Origin: Gemmatirosa kalamazoonensis
GTDB lineage: Bacteria; Gemmatimonadota; Gemmatimonadetes; Gemmatimonadales; Gemmatimonadaceae
Assembly: GCF_000522985.1 (NCBI RefSeq)
Contig: NZ_CP007129.1
Location: forward strand, 1 to 64,000
DNA length: 64,000 bases
Direction: 5' to 3'
The position numbers and the translations under genes were made by a program. Positions 40,236 through 48,659 of the stretch are shown one piece after another. Every line of letters begins with the position of its first letter. Position 1 is the stretch's first letter. A model generated the notes under the pieces. The model did not search any database. It was given only the letters and a program-made list of their open reading frames with translations, and was not told the DNA's origin.

Positions 40236-40358
40236 CGGGCACGGCCCGTCGTCGCGCATCTCACCGGAGCTGGGGTCGGGCACCGCCCGACCATGTGCGA
40301 GGCACCGCCTCATGGGGTGGGGGCACGGCCCCCGTGCTGCCTTGCGGGCACCGCCCGC
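40236..40358. repeat. Array of five triloop hairpins (GGGC-ACS-GCCC type)
   Basis: Five inverted repeats at 40236-40248, 40274-40292, 40299-40311, 40319-40333 and 40344-40358. Each has a G/C stem closing an ACC or ACG triloop: CGGGC/GCCCG, GGTCGGGC/GCCCGACC, GAGGC/GCCTC, GGGGGC/GCCCCC and GCGGGC/GCCCGC. Stem sequences differ but stay complementary. The array occupies the 309-bp space 40089-40397 between scaffold and coat genes together with the long hairpin at 40137. Confidence 0.75.
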
Positions 40359-40397
40359 GTCATGCCGTCTGCTGTCGCGCTGTCGTACGACCGCGTG

Positions 40398-41135
40398 CTA
40401 CTCGACGAGCTTCACCTGACCCCTCGCGATCGCGTCGAGATTCGCGCCGAACGCCGCGTTGTCGCCCACCTTGACCGTCTTGGCGTTCGCGTCGACGGTG
40501 CCGCGCGCCGCGTCGGCGGTCGCGCCGGTGCCGCTGGCTGCGCTGCCGGCGAAGAGCCCCGGGTACTGCGCGCGCAGGTCCTGCGCGACCCACTGCTCGA
40601 CGGAGTAGACCGACTCGGTCCCGTCGGGCTGCAGAACGACCGGCTTCGTGCCGTCCTTGAGCTTCACCTGCTGCTTCGCGGCGAGCCGTGCGAGCTGCTT
40701 CGAGGCGGCGTCCTTCGGCTGCGCCTTGTCGATGGCCTCGTCGATGACGCGATCGAGCCGCTCGACCTCGAGCTCGGAGCGAAAGCGCGAGAGCTGCTCG
40801 GTGGCGGGCTTGAGCTCCTTCTCGCGCACCTCGGCGATGGCCGCGGCGATCGCCTTGTCGCGATCGGCGCCGCTCTCGAGGAGCGCGCGTACCTGCTCGA
40901 CGGGCCGGTCGCCGATCACGTCGCGCAGCGGGCGGATCGAGTCCTCGAGCTGCTTCTTCTCGCGCAGCACGTCCGCCTTCGACCGCGAGACCGCGGAGAA
41001 GGTGGTGGACTTGTCGCCGTCGAGGATCGTGAGGTGAAGCTTCCCATCGGCACCGGAGACGTATTCCCCGCGGAGCGATTCGCGGAGGGCCTCGGGCAGG
41101 GAGTCGAGCGAGTCGATGACTGCGGGCAGCGGCAT
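40398..41135 (-). CDS. Capsid scaffolding protein
   Basis: The product is 245 residues from the ATG at 41135 (MPLPAVIDSLDSLPEALRES). DGKLHLTILDGDKSTTFSAV is followed by a long charged helix (about 60-150; SRSKADVLREKKQLEDSIRP and EQLSRFRSELEVERLDRVID). The C-terminal helix-turn region ends ANLDAIARGQVKLVE. The fold type and place before the coat gene fit internal scaffolds that guide shell assembly and then exit. Confidence 0.75.
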   Translation of the reverse strand: MPLPAVIDSLDSLPEALRESLRGEYVSGADGKLHLTILDGDKSTTFSAVSRSKADVLREKKQLEDSIRPLRDVIGDRPVEQVRALLESGADRDKAIAAAIAEVREKELKPATEQLSRFRSELEVERLDRVIDEAIDKAQPKDAASKQLARLAAKQQVKLKDGTKPVVLQPDGTESVYSVEQWVAQDLRAQYPGLFAGSAASGTGATADAARGTVDANAKTVKVGDNAAFGANLDAIARGQVKLVE

Positions 41136-41170
41136 GAGATCACGATGGCGCGGTACGGCTGTGTGCGGCA

Positions 41171-42214
41171 CTAGCCCAACGGGCTAGGTCTGGCGTTGCG
41201 GTCCTCGATGGCGCGCGCCGCGAGCTCCCCGCTCGGCCAGATGCGCGTCACGGCAGCGCAGCGGCAGTTGTAGTCGCCTTCGCCAACACGACGCCACACG
41301 CGGCCCGTGGCGGGGTCGCGGAACGGCTCGCCCTTCCGCACGGTGCGCCGGTGCATGCGGTGGTGCTGCGGGCGCTCGCGGCCGTCGAGCCGGGTCACCC
41401 ACGTCGTGGTGATTCGATCGGCGGTCACGCGCCCGTCCGCGATCGCCTGGTCCCACACGCTGTCCTGCGCGAGACGCAGCGCATCGAGCGTCGCGGTGCG
41501 AGTCGCGGTCTCCGCGCGCCACGCGAGGAGGCGCCGCTGGTATGCGGCGACGCTCGTCTCGATCTGCTCGCGCGTGAGCGCCTTGCCGCCCTCCGCCGCA
41601 CGCCGCAGCGGACCGTCGTAGCGCCGATCGCGCAGCGTGCGCGTGAGCGCCGTGCGGTCGGCGGTCTCCAGCTGGCGGCGGAAGCTCGCGACGAGCTGCA
41701 CGTCATGCTCGCCGAGGCCGATGAGACTGCGCACCTGGCGAGCGGTCTCGCGCGGGTTCACGCCCGCCTCGATGCCGGCCGCGATCGCCGCGCGGAACCC
41801 CTCGCGCAGACTCTCGGTCATCGTGCGCAGCACCTCGGCGCGGTACGAGGCGAGCGTCGCCGACACTGCGGGGTGCAGCACGTCGAACGTGAAGCGGATC
41901 GCCGCACCGCCCGGGCGCGGCGACGGCACGGGTGGGAGGTCGCGTGCCCAGGCAGCACCGCCGGTCGAGAGCACGGCGCGCAGCGCGTCGCCGACGCCGT
42001 TGAGCGCCGCCACCGCGTGCGGCCCGCCGAACACCGCCTCGAGCGCCGCCTCCACGTCGCCGGTGGTGATCGCGCGCTCGATCGCCGAGAGCGTGGCGGC
42101 GTCGCGGATCTGGCGCACCGCGCGCAGCCAGGCGCGCGCGACGTCGGGCGTGAGCCGATCGGCGAGCGCTTCGAGGCGCGCGAGTGCGCGTTGGTCTGCG
42201 GTCGGCGCCGTCAC
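41171..42214 (-). CDS. Minor head / head morphogenesis protein (SPP1 gp7, Mu gpF type)
   Basis: The product is 347 residues with a GTG start overlapping the gene before it. The N-terminal half is helical; the C-terminal module has WVTRLDGRERPQHHRMHRRT, GEPFRDP and the Cys motif GEGDYNCRCAAVTRIWP, the hallmark of this family. It binds the portal and helps DNA entry or capsid assembly. Confidence 0.85.
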   Translation of the reverse strand: MTAPTADQRALARLEALADRLTPDVARAWLRAVRQIRDAATLSAIERAITTGDVEAALEAVFGGPHAVAALNGVGDALRAVLSTGGAAWARDLPPVPSPRPGGAAIRFTFDVLHPAVSATLASYRAEVLRTMTESLREGFRAAIAAGIEAGVNPRETARQVRSLIGLGEHDVQLVASFRRQLETADRTALTRTLRDRRYDGPLRRAAEGGKALTREQIETSVAAYQRRLLAWRAETATRTATLDALRLAQDSVWDQAIADGRVTADRITTTWVTRLDGRERPQHHRMHRRTVRKGEPFRDPATGRVWRRVGEGDYNCRCAAVTRIWPSGELAARAIEDRNARPSPLG

Positions 42215-42450
42215 GGATCGTCGGCGACCCGCCGATGCACGATGTGCAGCCCGACTATGCCGTCGTAGAGCTCCGGGATCGCACAGGGCTCCCAGCCCTT
42301 ACCCTCACAGCGGTAGCAGTCGGCGCCGGCTTCGCCCTCGCACGCGGAACAGGCCTGCGAGACCGCCGGTCCGCACCAGCAGGTGAGCCCCTCGGTGTCG
42401 TGCGGCCGCACGTCGTCGAGCGGATAGGTGTGGACGTTAGGCACCTGCAC
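42211..42450 (-). CDS. Small zinc-finger protein in the head operon
   Basis: The product is 79 residues, GTG start (a second GTG six bases on begins the VPN of a GCCTAAC heptamer). CWCGPAVSQACSACEGEAG and CYRCEGKGWEPCAI give a double C-x2-C (DnaJ-like) zinc finger. Role unknown; coupled on both sides. Confidence 0.5.
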   Translation of the reverse strand: MQVPNVHTYPLDDVRPHDTEGLTCWCGPAVSQACSACEGEAGADCYRCEGKGWEPCAIPELYDGIVGLHIVHRRVADDP

Positions 42451-43006
42451 CCCCCGGGGGGTCGACCCGATAGACCGCGGTCATGCTCACGACGCGCGGG
42501 TAGCGGTGCAGCCCCTGGAGCACGCCCCACCACGGGTCCAGCACGCGCCCGTCGCGCAGCAGCACAACAGCGTGCTGCCCGCTGCCGCGCGTGTTGATCA
42601 CCTCGACGAGATGAAGGTCCGCCCACGGCGCACACGGCCACGACTCGCGCCGCGCTCCGTTCAGGCGGCTCAGGTAGTCGAAGCGGAGGCGCCACGCGAA
42701 GCCGTGGGCGTCGAGCACCTCCTGCCACTGGTAGCGGTGCGCGCCCTCGACGGTGAAGTCGTTGTGCGCGACGAAGTACTGCTTGGTCTCGAAGTACGTC
42801 TTGCCAATGATCATCGCGACGGCGGCGACGACGCAGCCGGAGTTCTCCGGCTGATACACGAACTTCACCGGTAGGTCCGTCGCCGTGCACGCGCAGGGCA
42901 TCCGGTGGCGCTCTCCCGTGCCGCGATGGAGGATGAGGCGTGCCTTCTGATCGGCGCAGTCGGCGCACGCGATCGCGGCCGGCGCATCGGCGTTCAACGC
43001 GATCAC
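42437..43006 (-). CDS. C39-like (papain-fold) cysteine peptidase
   Basis: The product is 189 residues, GTG start overlapping the portal stop. ENSGCVVAAVAMIIGKTYFE places a nucleophile Cys58 at the start of a helix, as in C39 peptidases. GQHAVVLLRDGRVLDPWWG supplies His145 and Asp157 in the usual H-x(11)-D-P spacing. An N-terminal Cys cluster (C14, C17, C38, C40) may bind zinc. Between portal and minor head genes, a role in prohead maturation is possible, although P22-like heads use no known protease. Activity is inferred from motifs. Confidence 0.65.
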   Translation of the reverse strand: MIALNADAPAAIACADCADQKARLILHRGTGERHRMPCACTATDLPVKFVYQPENSGCVVAAVAMIIGKTYFETKQYFVAHNDFTVEGAHRYQWQEVLDAHGFAWRLRFDYLSRLNGARRESWPCAPWADLHLVEVINTRGSGQHAVVLLRDGRVLDPWWGVLQGLHRYPRVVSMTAVYRVDPPGGAGA

Positions 43007-44649
43007 GCCTCACTCCCAGCGTTCGGGTCGCCGTTGCCGTTCACCGCGGCCGCGTCGCGCACGGCCTGGTCCTGCGCGGCGAGCGTCAGCTCCTCCTCCT
43101 CGAGGTCGATCGACTCCGGCAGCACTCCGCCGCTCGCAAGCAGCTTCAGGAACGTGCCGCGCGTGAGCCCACCATCCTTCCGGATCGTGTTGAGCGCGGT
43201 GAGCGTCGGCGCATCGAGCTGCCGCACGTCGTACGTCGTCTGCACGCGCACGGGCAACGCCTCGACCGGCGCCGCCGCCGAGGACGCGAAGCGCGCCGAG
43301 AACCCGACGCCCTGATCAAGCATGTCCTGCAGCCCGAGCGCCGCCAGCGCGAGCGAGGCGTGCCCCGCCTGCGCGTCGTACGCGCGGCCGGTCGCCGTCT
43401 CGGGCGCCGTGTCGCGGCGCAGCAGGAAGTCGAGCGACAGCGTGGCCATCTCCACGCGCAGCCGCTCGAGCTCGACCTGGCTGGCGGCCATCGCGTCCGC
43501 CGGCGCCGCGACGTACTTCACGTCCCCATTTCGCGGCACGTCGATCGAGGTACCCGGGCCCACGGCGACCTGGGGGAACCGACCATCGTCGCCCGGCTCG
43601 CGGCCGACAAGCACGAGGATCGGCGCGAGGGAGAGCGCCATCGACCAACGGCGGTCGCTCGCCGTGCGGTAGTAGTCCGCGTTCGTGTCCGCGAGCGCGA
43701 GCAGCGGCGAGTCGGCGACGAAGGGCGCCGTATGCGGGCTGCCGTAGCCGACGGCGAACGGGATGACGCCGAACGAGCGGCCGGTGCCGTCGAGCACCCA
43801 GCCCGCCTCGCGTGCGACGAAGCGTACCGGCTCCGCCTCGCCGGGCCGCTCGACGCGGTCCCAGAGGACGTAGCGCACGCCGAGCGGTCGCTCGGCGTCG
43901 GTGCCCGCGGCGGGATCGTCCGTCCGCACGAGCAGGAGCTCGCGGAAGCGCCGCGTGGCCGTGACGCCGTACGCGCCGGCGTTCGTCTCGACACGCTCCT
44001 CGAGCACGAGCCGCGTGAGCGCGAGCCGCGTCCCGCCCTGCACGGGATCCACGGCGAGGCCGATGCGCCAGTTCAGGATCTGGTCGCGGCGGTAGGGCAG
44101 GAGCCGCGCGACGACGCGCGTGCTCGCGTCGGGCACCGTGCCGTCGAGCCGCGGCGGCACGTCGACGAGCAGCCCGGCCAGTCCGTCGGTGAGCATGTCG
44201 CGGAACACGCCGCGCGCGACCGTCGCGAGGTCGTGGCCCATGCCGTCGGCATCCTTCGCGAGCGCCTCGAGCGCGTCCGGCAGCGGCGCGGGTTCGGTGC
44301 TGCCCTCAGGGTCATCCCGCTTCGGACGCTGCGGCGGGACGAGCGCCGGCGGCGTGGAGAACACCATGCCGAGCGAGGCGATGAGCGCGCGCCCGGTGGC
44401 CGCGTACACGGAGCTGTACTTCGTGCGGGCCTTGTAGGTGTCCGAACTCTCGCCCTCCCACTTCGGGAGGTGGGTCGGACCTGCGCGGCGCACCGCGTCG
44501 GTGCCGGCGACGAAGTCGCGGACGCGACCGAGCTGCTCGCGCGCGTTCTCGAGCTCCTGCCGCGCGTAGTCGGGGCGCTGCTCGGGCGGCGCACTGCCCA
44601 GGATGTCGGCGGGGAGGGCGCCGTTAGGCGCGGCGGTCGTGGTAGCCAT
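43003..44649 (-). CDS. Portal protein (DUF4055)
   Basis: The product is 548 residues. PTHLPKWEGESSDTYKARTK, TGRALIASLGMVFSTPP, LTDGLAGLLVDVPP, RVVARLLPYRRDQILNWRIG and VIPFAVGYGSPHTAP match DUF4055, the portal type paired with P22-like coats in many siphoviruses. A twelve-subunit ring for DNA entry and head-tail joining. The start at 44649 is after a C/T-rich leader. The acidic C-terminal tail is typical. Confidence 0.85.
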   Translation of the reverse strand: MATTTAAPNGALPADILGSAPPEQRPDYARQELENAREQLGRVRDFVAGTDAVRRAGPTHLPKWEGESSDTYKARTKYSSVYAATGRALIASLGMVFSTPPALVPPQRPKRDDPEGSTEPAPLPDALEALAKDADGMGHDLATVARGVFRDMLTDGLAGLLVDVPPRLDGTVPDASTRVVARLLPYRRDQILNWRIGLAVDPVQGGTRLALTRLVLEERVETNAGAYGVTATRRFRELLLVRTDDPAAGTDAERPLGVRYVLWDRVERPGEAEPVRFVAREAGWVLDGTGRSFGVIPFAVGYGSPHTAPFVADSPLLALADTNADYYRTASDRRWSMALSLAPILVLVGREPGDDGRFPQVAVGPGTSIDVPRNGDVKYVAAPADAMAASQVELERLRVEMATLSLDFLLRRDTAPETATGRAYDAQAGHASLALAALGLQDMLDQGVGFSARFASSAAAPVEALPVRVQTTYDVRQLDAPTLTALNTIRKDGGLTRGTFLKLLASGGVLPESIDLEEEELTLAAQDQAVRDAAAVNGNGDPNAGSEA

Positions 44650-44667
44650 GGTGAACGACGGAGGGGA

Positions 44668-44862
44668 TCAGAGGCGGCCGAACGCGAGCAGCATCGAACG
44701 CCGGCCGATGTAGAGGGCGAGGCCGGCGATCTCGTCGCCGCGTGGGCACGTGATGCCCCAGCGTGGCGACGTGAAGCGCGCGCGGGTGAGCGAGAGGCAG
44801 TGCGAGCGGGCGACGAGAATCCAGCCGGTCCACCCGTCGTGGCGGTGTGCGAGGAGGCGCAT
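44668..44862 (-). CDS. Small hypothetical protein
   Basis: The product is 64 residues, two bases after the upstream stop. It is basic with a hydrophobic C-terminal half (DEIAGLALYIGRRSMLLAF). Kept because of tight operon spacing; not recognised. Confidence 0.35.
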   Translation of the reverse strand: MRLLAHRHDGWTGWILVARSHCLSLTRARFTSPRWGITCPRGDEIAGLALYIGRRSMLLAFGRL

Positions 44863-44864
44863 GG

Positions 44865-45167
44865 TCAGAGGGCGGTCTGGTCGGTGCGGGCGCCGTGCGC
44901 GACATTCGCGCGGCGCGCAGCCTGGCCGAACACGCTGTCCATGAAAGCGAACGGGTTGCCGGCAGCGCGCTGCGCGATCTCCTCCATGTCGGCGGCCCGG
45001 TGCGCGGCGTCGGCGACGGCGCGCTCGCGGCGCACGACGGCGGCGACGAACTGCGCGACGAGGCCGGAGAGCTCGCGGGCCTGCGTCGCGTCGGGGACGT
45101 TCGCGTTGACCCAGCGGGCGAGCGCGGCGTTCGTCTCGGCGACGGCCTCGTTGTGCGTGGTGGCCAT
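44865..45167 (-). CDS. Small helical protein after TerL
   Basis: The product is 100 residues from the ATG at 45167. Helical and Ala-rich (LSGLVAQFVAAVVRRERAVA), with FAFMDSVFGQAARR near the end. In this slot some phages encode a portal- or terminase-associated factor. Not recognised. Confidence 0.4.
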   Translation of the reverse strand: MATTHNEAVAETNAALARWVNANVPDATQARELSGLVAQFVAAVVRRERAVADAAHRAADMEEIAQRAAGNPFAFMDSVFGQAARRANVAHGARTDQTAL

Positions 45168-45184
45168 GGTTTCGTTGGTGGTGA

Positions 45185-46765
45185 TCAGCGGTAGGTGCCC
45201 GTGCCCCAGACGCCCACGGGCGCGGAGCGGCCGAGCCACGCGAGCATCTCGGAGACGAGCATGTCGCGGCCGTTCAGGTCGTAGCGCCCGTCCGCGCCGC
45301 GGCGCACCGCGAACGCGTCGCGCAGCGCGGCCTTCGACGGGTTGCCCGCGACACGCTCGACTGCGGCGGTCACGAGCTCGCGGCCGGCGTCGAGCATGAG
45401 CGGCTTCGACTCGGCCGTCGTCGCCCAGCCGATGCGGCCGGACTGCTCGCGCTGCGACTGGTCGTGCGCGACGCGATGGTAGATCGCGGCGAGCGGGTAC
45501 TGGTGGTCGTCCACCAGGTGGCGCAGCACCGTGATGCCGTGCGCGTTCTTCTCGACGACGAGGAAGGCCGGCGTGCCGCCGACGGCGAGCCGACGGCCCC
45601 ACGTGTTGAGCAGCGCCGCGAACTCGCGGGGCGTGATGTTCGGATCCTCGAAGGTCGCGCGCAGCTTCCACGTCGTGCGCGTGCGCGCCGTGAACGTGCT
45701 GCGGTCGCCGCCGGTGCCCTCCGCCGTGTCGGCGCCGATGATCACGCGCTCGTTCGTCGGCGCGTCGTAGAGCTGCAGCGCGCCATTCAGCTCGACCGAA
45801 CGTGGCTCCGGCGCGGCGAGCATGAGCGCTTTGATCTGCTGCGCGTCGAAGAACATCCCGCCGACGGCGGCCCAGCAGCTCTCGGGATCCTCGGCGTACT
45901 CCTGGAGGAACAGCGTGCGCGTGAGCTCCGCGATCTTCGCGCGGCGCCACTTGAGCTGCTCAAGGTCCAAGCCGTGGGCCGTGAGGAGCAGCTGCTCCTC
46001 GTCGGTGAGCGCCCCGAGCTCGTCGTAGGCGAACAGCGGTAGGCGGTAGTTCGCGCGGTCGCAGAGCCACCACGGGTAGAACACGGCGCGGTAGCCGCGC
46101 GCGGCCGCCTCGCGCCAGAAGTTGTGCGCGGGGCTGTCGAAGCCCGAGGCGGTCGTCTCGAGGACGACGATCGAGCCCTGCGGCACGAGTGCCGGCGTGA
46201 CGCTGCCTAACAACGCGACCGGGTCGCCCCAGAAGGCGAACTCGGAGCCGTGGAAGCGCTTGATCGTGAGCCCGCGGCCCGTGCGCTTCGATCCGGCGGT
46301 GCCGGTGTAGAGCCGCGCGTCGCGCCCGGGGAAGCTCACCTCGGTCGTACCCTTCTCGCCGAGGCGCGGCAGGAGCGCCGGCGGGAAGTGCTCGATCGCG
46401 CGCGTCGTGATGCCGAAGAGCTTCTCGGTGTCTTCCTTCGTGTGCGCGAGCGTGAGCGCGTCGAACCCGCGCTCGCTCCAGATCTGGTGCAGCGCGCGCC
46501 CCTGCTGGTCCGTCGACACGCCACCCTGCCGGGCCTTCAGGACCATGATGCGGGCCTGGCCCTTTGTGGTGAGCTCCTCGCGCTCGACGTCGCCGATCGC
46601 GCGCTGCACGTCGTTCAGCACGAACGGCAGGATCCGTCCGTGCTTGTCGCGGATGCGGTAGCAGCGCCGCGCCCACTCCGCGTAGTCGACGCGGAGCCGG
46701 TCGACGAACGCGATCGCGCGCGCGCGCCGCGCCGGCGGGGCTGACTTACTCGCCGTCGCCAGCAT
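45185..46765 (-). CDS. terL: Terminase large subunit
   Basis: The product is 526 residues from the ATG at 46765. The ATPase half has IMVLKARQGGVS (Walker A-type) and SIVVLETTASG with Glu (Walker B region). The nuclease half has VIIGADTAEGTGGDRSTF, whose Asp begins the RNase-H-like active site, and later VVEKNAHGITVL. These match the Terminase_6 group. It pumps DNA into proheads and cuts it. The gene overlaps the TerS end by 20 bases. Confidence 0.9.
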   Translation of the reverse strand: MLATASKSAPPARRARAIAFVDRLRVDYAEWARRCYRIRDKHGRILPFVLNDVQRAIGDVEREELTTKGQARIMVLKARQGGVSTDQQGRALHQIWSERGFDALTLAHTKEDTEKLFGITTRAIEHFPPALLPRLGEKGTTEVSFPGRDARLYTGTAGSKRTGRGLTIKRFHGSEFAFWGDPVALLGSVTPALVPQGSIVVLETTASGFDSPAHNFWREAAARGYRAVFYPWWLCDRANYRLPLFAYDELGALTDEEQLLLTAHGLDLEQLKWRRAKIAELTRTLFLQEYAEDPESCWAAVGGMFFDAQQIKALMLAAPEPRSVELNGALQLYDAPTNERVIIGADTAEGTGGDRSTFTARTRTTWKLRATFEDPNITPREFAALLNTWGRRLAVGGTPAFLVVEKNAHGITVLRHLVDDHQYPLAAIYHRVAHDQSQREQSGRIGWATTAESKPLMLDAGRELVTAAVERVAGNPSKAALRDAFAVRRGADGRYDLNGRDMLVSEMLAWLGRSAPVGVWGTGTYR

Positions 46766-47493
46766 CGCCCGCACTCTCGCGCTCCGCCTCGTCGAGCAGG
46801 TCCTCGATCGTCTTGTCGCGCGTCTCCACGCGCTCGACGAGCATGCCGAGGTGCTTCGCGACGTTGAGCAGCGCGCCGTCCTGGTCGCGCATCCGCACGT
46901 CGACGCCGTGCTGCGTCTCCTTCACGCCGGCGTACAGGCGGAGCGCCGCCGGCGACAGCCGCCGCGTGTCCTTCACGAGCACGCGCGCGACGCCGTCGCC
47001 CCAGCAGCGCTGGCACTTCGGATTCGGGTCGCGCCGCGGGTCGTACCCGATGCCACCCTGCTCGTCGAAGGCCGGGAACGCGTCGGCCGCGCGCTTCTTC
47101 TTCCGCTCCCAGGCGGCGCGCTCGAGGTCATACTTCGCGCGATCGCGCTGCAGCTCCACGGCGGTGCGCTGGTACATCCCGCCGCGGCCGTGGCAGTAGC
47201 GGCACGAGCGGCGCTGCAACCTCCACCAGCTCGTTCGGGTTCGCATTCGCGAGGTCCCACCAGCGCTGGAGGACGTCGTCCGCCTCGATCTGCGTGCGGA
47301 GCGAGCGGGCCGCCTTCGCTTCCCGGATCGCCGCGGCGATCTGCGGTTTCTGGAGGTTCTCGTAGCCGATGTTGGCCGCCACGCGCGCCGAGTAGCCGGC
47401 CCGAATCGCCGCCTGCGTCGCGTTCAGGTCGACGATGAACTCCTCGACGAAGCGCTGCTGCTTGGGCGTCAGCGCGGGCGCATCGGACGTCAC
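46746..47493 (-). CDS. terS: Terminase small subunit; reading frame broken in the middle
   Basis: The N-terminal frame (GTG at 47493, overlapping the upstream stop) reads ALTPKQQRFVEEFIVDLNAT and AAIRAGYSARVAANIGYENL, the Terminase_2 HTH that binds pac or cos DNA. The rest lies in another frame: RRSCRYCHGRGGMYQRT and a zinc-knuckle-like CQRCWGDG, ending at 46746. The switch is near 47210; removing one G would read NELVEVQRRSCRYCHG smoothly. About 249 residues when joined. A base-call error is the likeliest cause; a true frameshift cannot be excluded. Confidence 0.8.
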
Positions 47494-47846
47494 GACGCCA
47501 GCTGCAGCGGAGCCGCGGAGCCGTGCAGCGCGCGGTCGGCCGCGCGGTCCGCCTCGAGCATCCGGGCGAGGCGGCCGAGCCGGGGCCCTTCCCATGCGCA
47601 GCGGCTCGCGACCGCCTGGGCGAGCTGCTCGACGCGCGCGCGGCAGATGCCGAGCAGCGCCGCGGCCTCACGCTTCGAGTAGCCGGCGACCAGGAGCTCG
47701 GCGACCGCGCGCTCCCGGGGCGTCAGGGAACGCGAGGGCCGGCGAGCGGCAGGGCGCGCGGCCAGCGGCCGGGGAGTGCAGCGACGGAACGTGACGCGGT
47801 TCTCGGGCACCTTGCCACGAAACCCGATTGTAGCCGGCCCGACCAT
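47490..47846 (-). CDS. LuxR/sigma-like HTH regulator
   Basis: The product is 118 residues from the ATG at 47846 (a GTG lies six bases earlier). SLTPRERAVAELLVAGYSKR followed by EAAALLGICRARVEQLAQAV is a LuxR/sigma-4-like HTH. It is 17 bases downstream of a perfect 22-bp palindrome and directly before terS, so it may control late or packaging genes. Confidence 0.6.
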   Translation of the reverse strand: MVGPATIGFRGKVPENRVTFRRCTPRPLAARPAARRPSRSLTPRERAVAELLVAGYSKREAAALLGICRARVEQLAQAVASRCAWEGPRLGRLARMLEADRAADRALHGSAAPLQLAS

Positions 47847-47863
47847 TGGCACATGCGGCTAGC

Positions 47864-47885
47864 CACATGTGTCTAGACACATGTG
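47864..47885. promoter_or_regulatory. Perfect 22-bp palindrome upstream of the HTH/terminase genes
   Basis: Half-site CACATGTGTCT followed at once by its exact complement. A nearby GCACATGC (47850-47857) repeats the core. Likely operator of one of the two LuxR-type proteins encoded on either side, or a packaging-related site. Confidence 0.7.
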
Positions 47886-47916
47886 CCGAGAACCCGCCAG
47901 TCCGCAGAGGGCAGCG

Positions 47917-48207
47917 TTAGGCCGCGTGGTCCTGTGAGACGGGGAGCTCCCGGTCGCGCGGCGCCACCGACTCCGCCAGCCGCCGCATCGCGTACAGGAC
48001 GACACGGTCCTTCGTCCCCGCGTTCGGGGCCCAGTCGTCGGGCAGCTGCGCCGCGATGTCCTCGACGTGCTGGCGCACCGTGCGCTTCGACACCCCCAGC
48101 GCGTGCGCGATCTGCTTGTAGCCCGGCGCCTCGGCGAGGAGGGCGAGGACACGGGCCTGGGCGGGCGTCAGCGGCCGCCGGAGCTCCACGACGGCGCGCA
48201 TCGGCAT
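47917..48207 (-). CDS. LuxR-type HTH regulator
   Basis: The product is 96 residues. PLTPAQARVLALLAEAPGYK, QIAHALGVSKRTVRQHVEDI is a textbook GerE/LuxR HTH without receiver domain. It could be the late-gene activator. The region 48208-48362 before it has no gene; its base content offers no clear promoter. Confidence 0.7.
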   Translation of the reverse strand: MPMRAVVELRRPLTPAQARVLALLAEAPGYKQIAHALGVSKRTVRQHVEDIAAQLPDDWAPNAGTKDRVVLYAMRRLAESVAPRDRELPVSQDHAA

Positions 48208-48362
48208 CTCAGCCCTGCGCTCCTCGGGACTCGCTCATCGTGTCGTACACGTTGCGCATCGGCGTCGGCTACGGATCGGGGTGTGGCGCCGCGCGCTGGC
48301 GGTCTCGTTCGACCACCGAGCGCGCGGGCCCATCTCAACAGACGACCTGGGCTACTACCCCG

Positions 48363-48659
48363 TCACCGCTGCTGCAGCGCGCGGAACGCGCTGTCTCGCG
48401 ACTCCAGCAGCTTCCGCAGCGCCACCGTGCGCTCCGCGGTGCGCGGCAGCGTGTTCACGATCAACTGGGCGTTCTCGAAGTAGACGCGGCCCACCGCCCG
48501 GAGCTGCGGCGGCAGCGTCTCGTACACGAAGAACCCGACGATCGGCTCGACCTGCGTGCCGCCCGCCTGGTCGCCCTGCTGCACGTTGCTCCCGGCCCAG
48601 GTGTTCGCCTGGGCGTTGTTGTCGGTTCCGCTGATGATGGTCGCCGGGCTGTCGGTCAT
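48363..48659 (-). CDS. Hypothetical protein
   Basis: The product is 98 residues, ATG overlapping the RusA-like stop (ATGA). N-terminus Asn/Gln/Gly-rich, C-terminus helical (RTAERTVALRKLLESRDSAF). Not recognised. Confidence 0.45.
   Translation of the reverse strand: MTDSPATIISGTDNNAQANTWAGSNVQQGDQAGGTQVEPIVGFFVYETLPPQLRAVGRVYFENAQLIVNTLPRTAERTVALRKLLESRDSAFRALQQR

Noticed and set aside
40236-40358. CRISPR-like array
   Set aside because: Repeats are short palindromes with varying stems and 7-25 base gaps, not constant repeats with uniform spacers; no cas gene.
46746-47493. Programmed frameshift in TerS
   Set aside because: No slippery heptamer at the switch point; removing one base restores a smooth family sequence.
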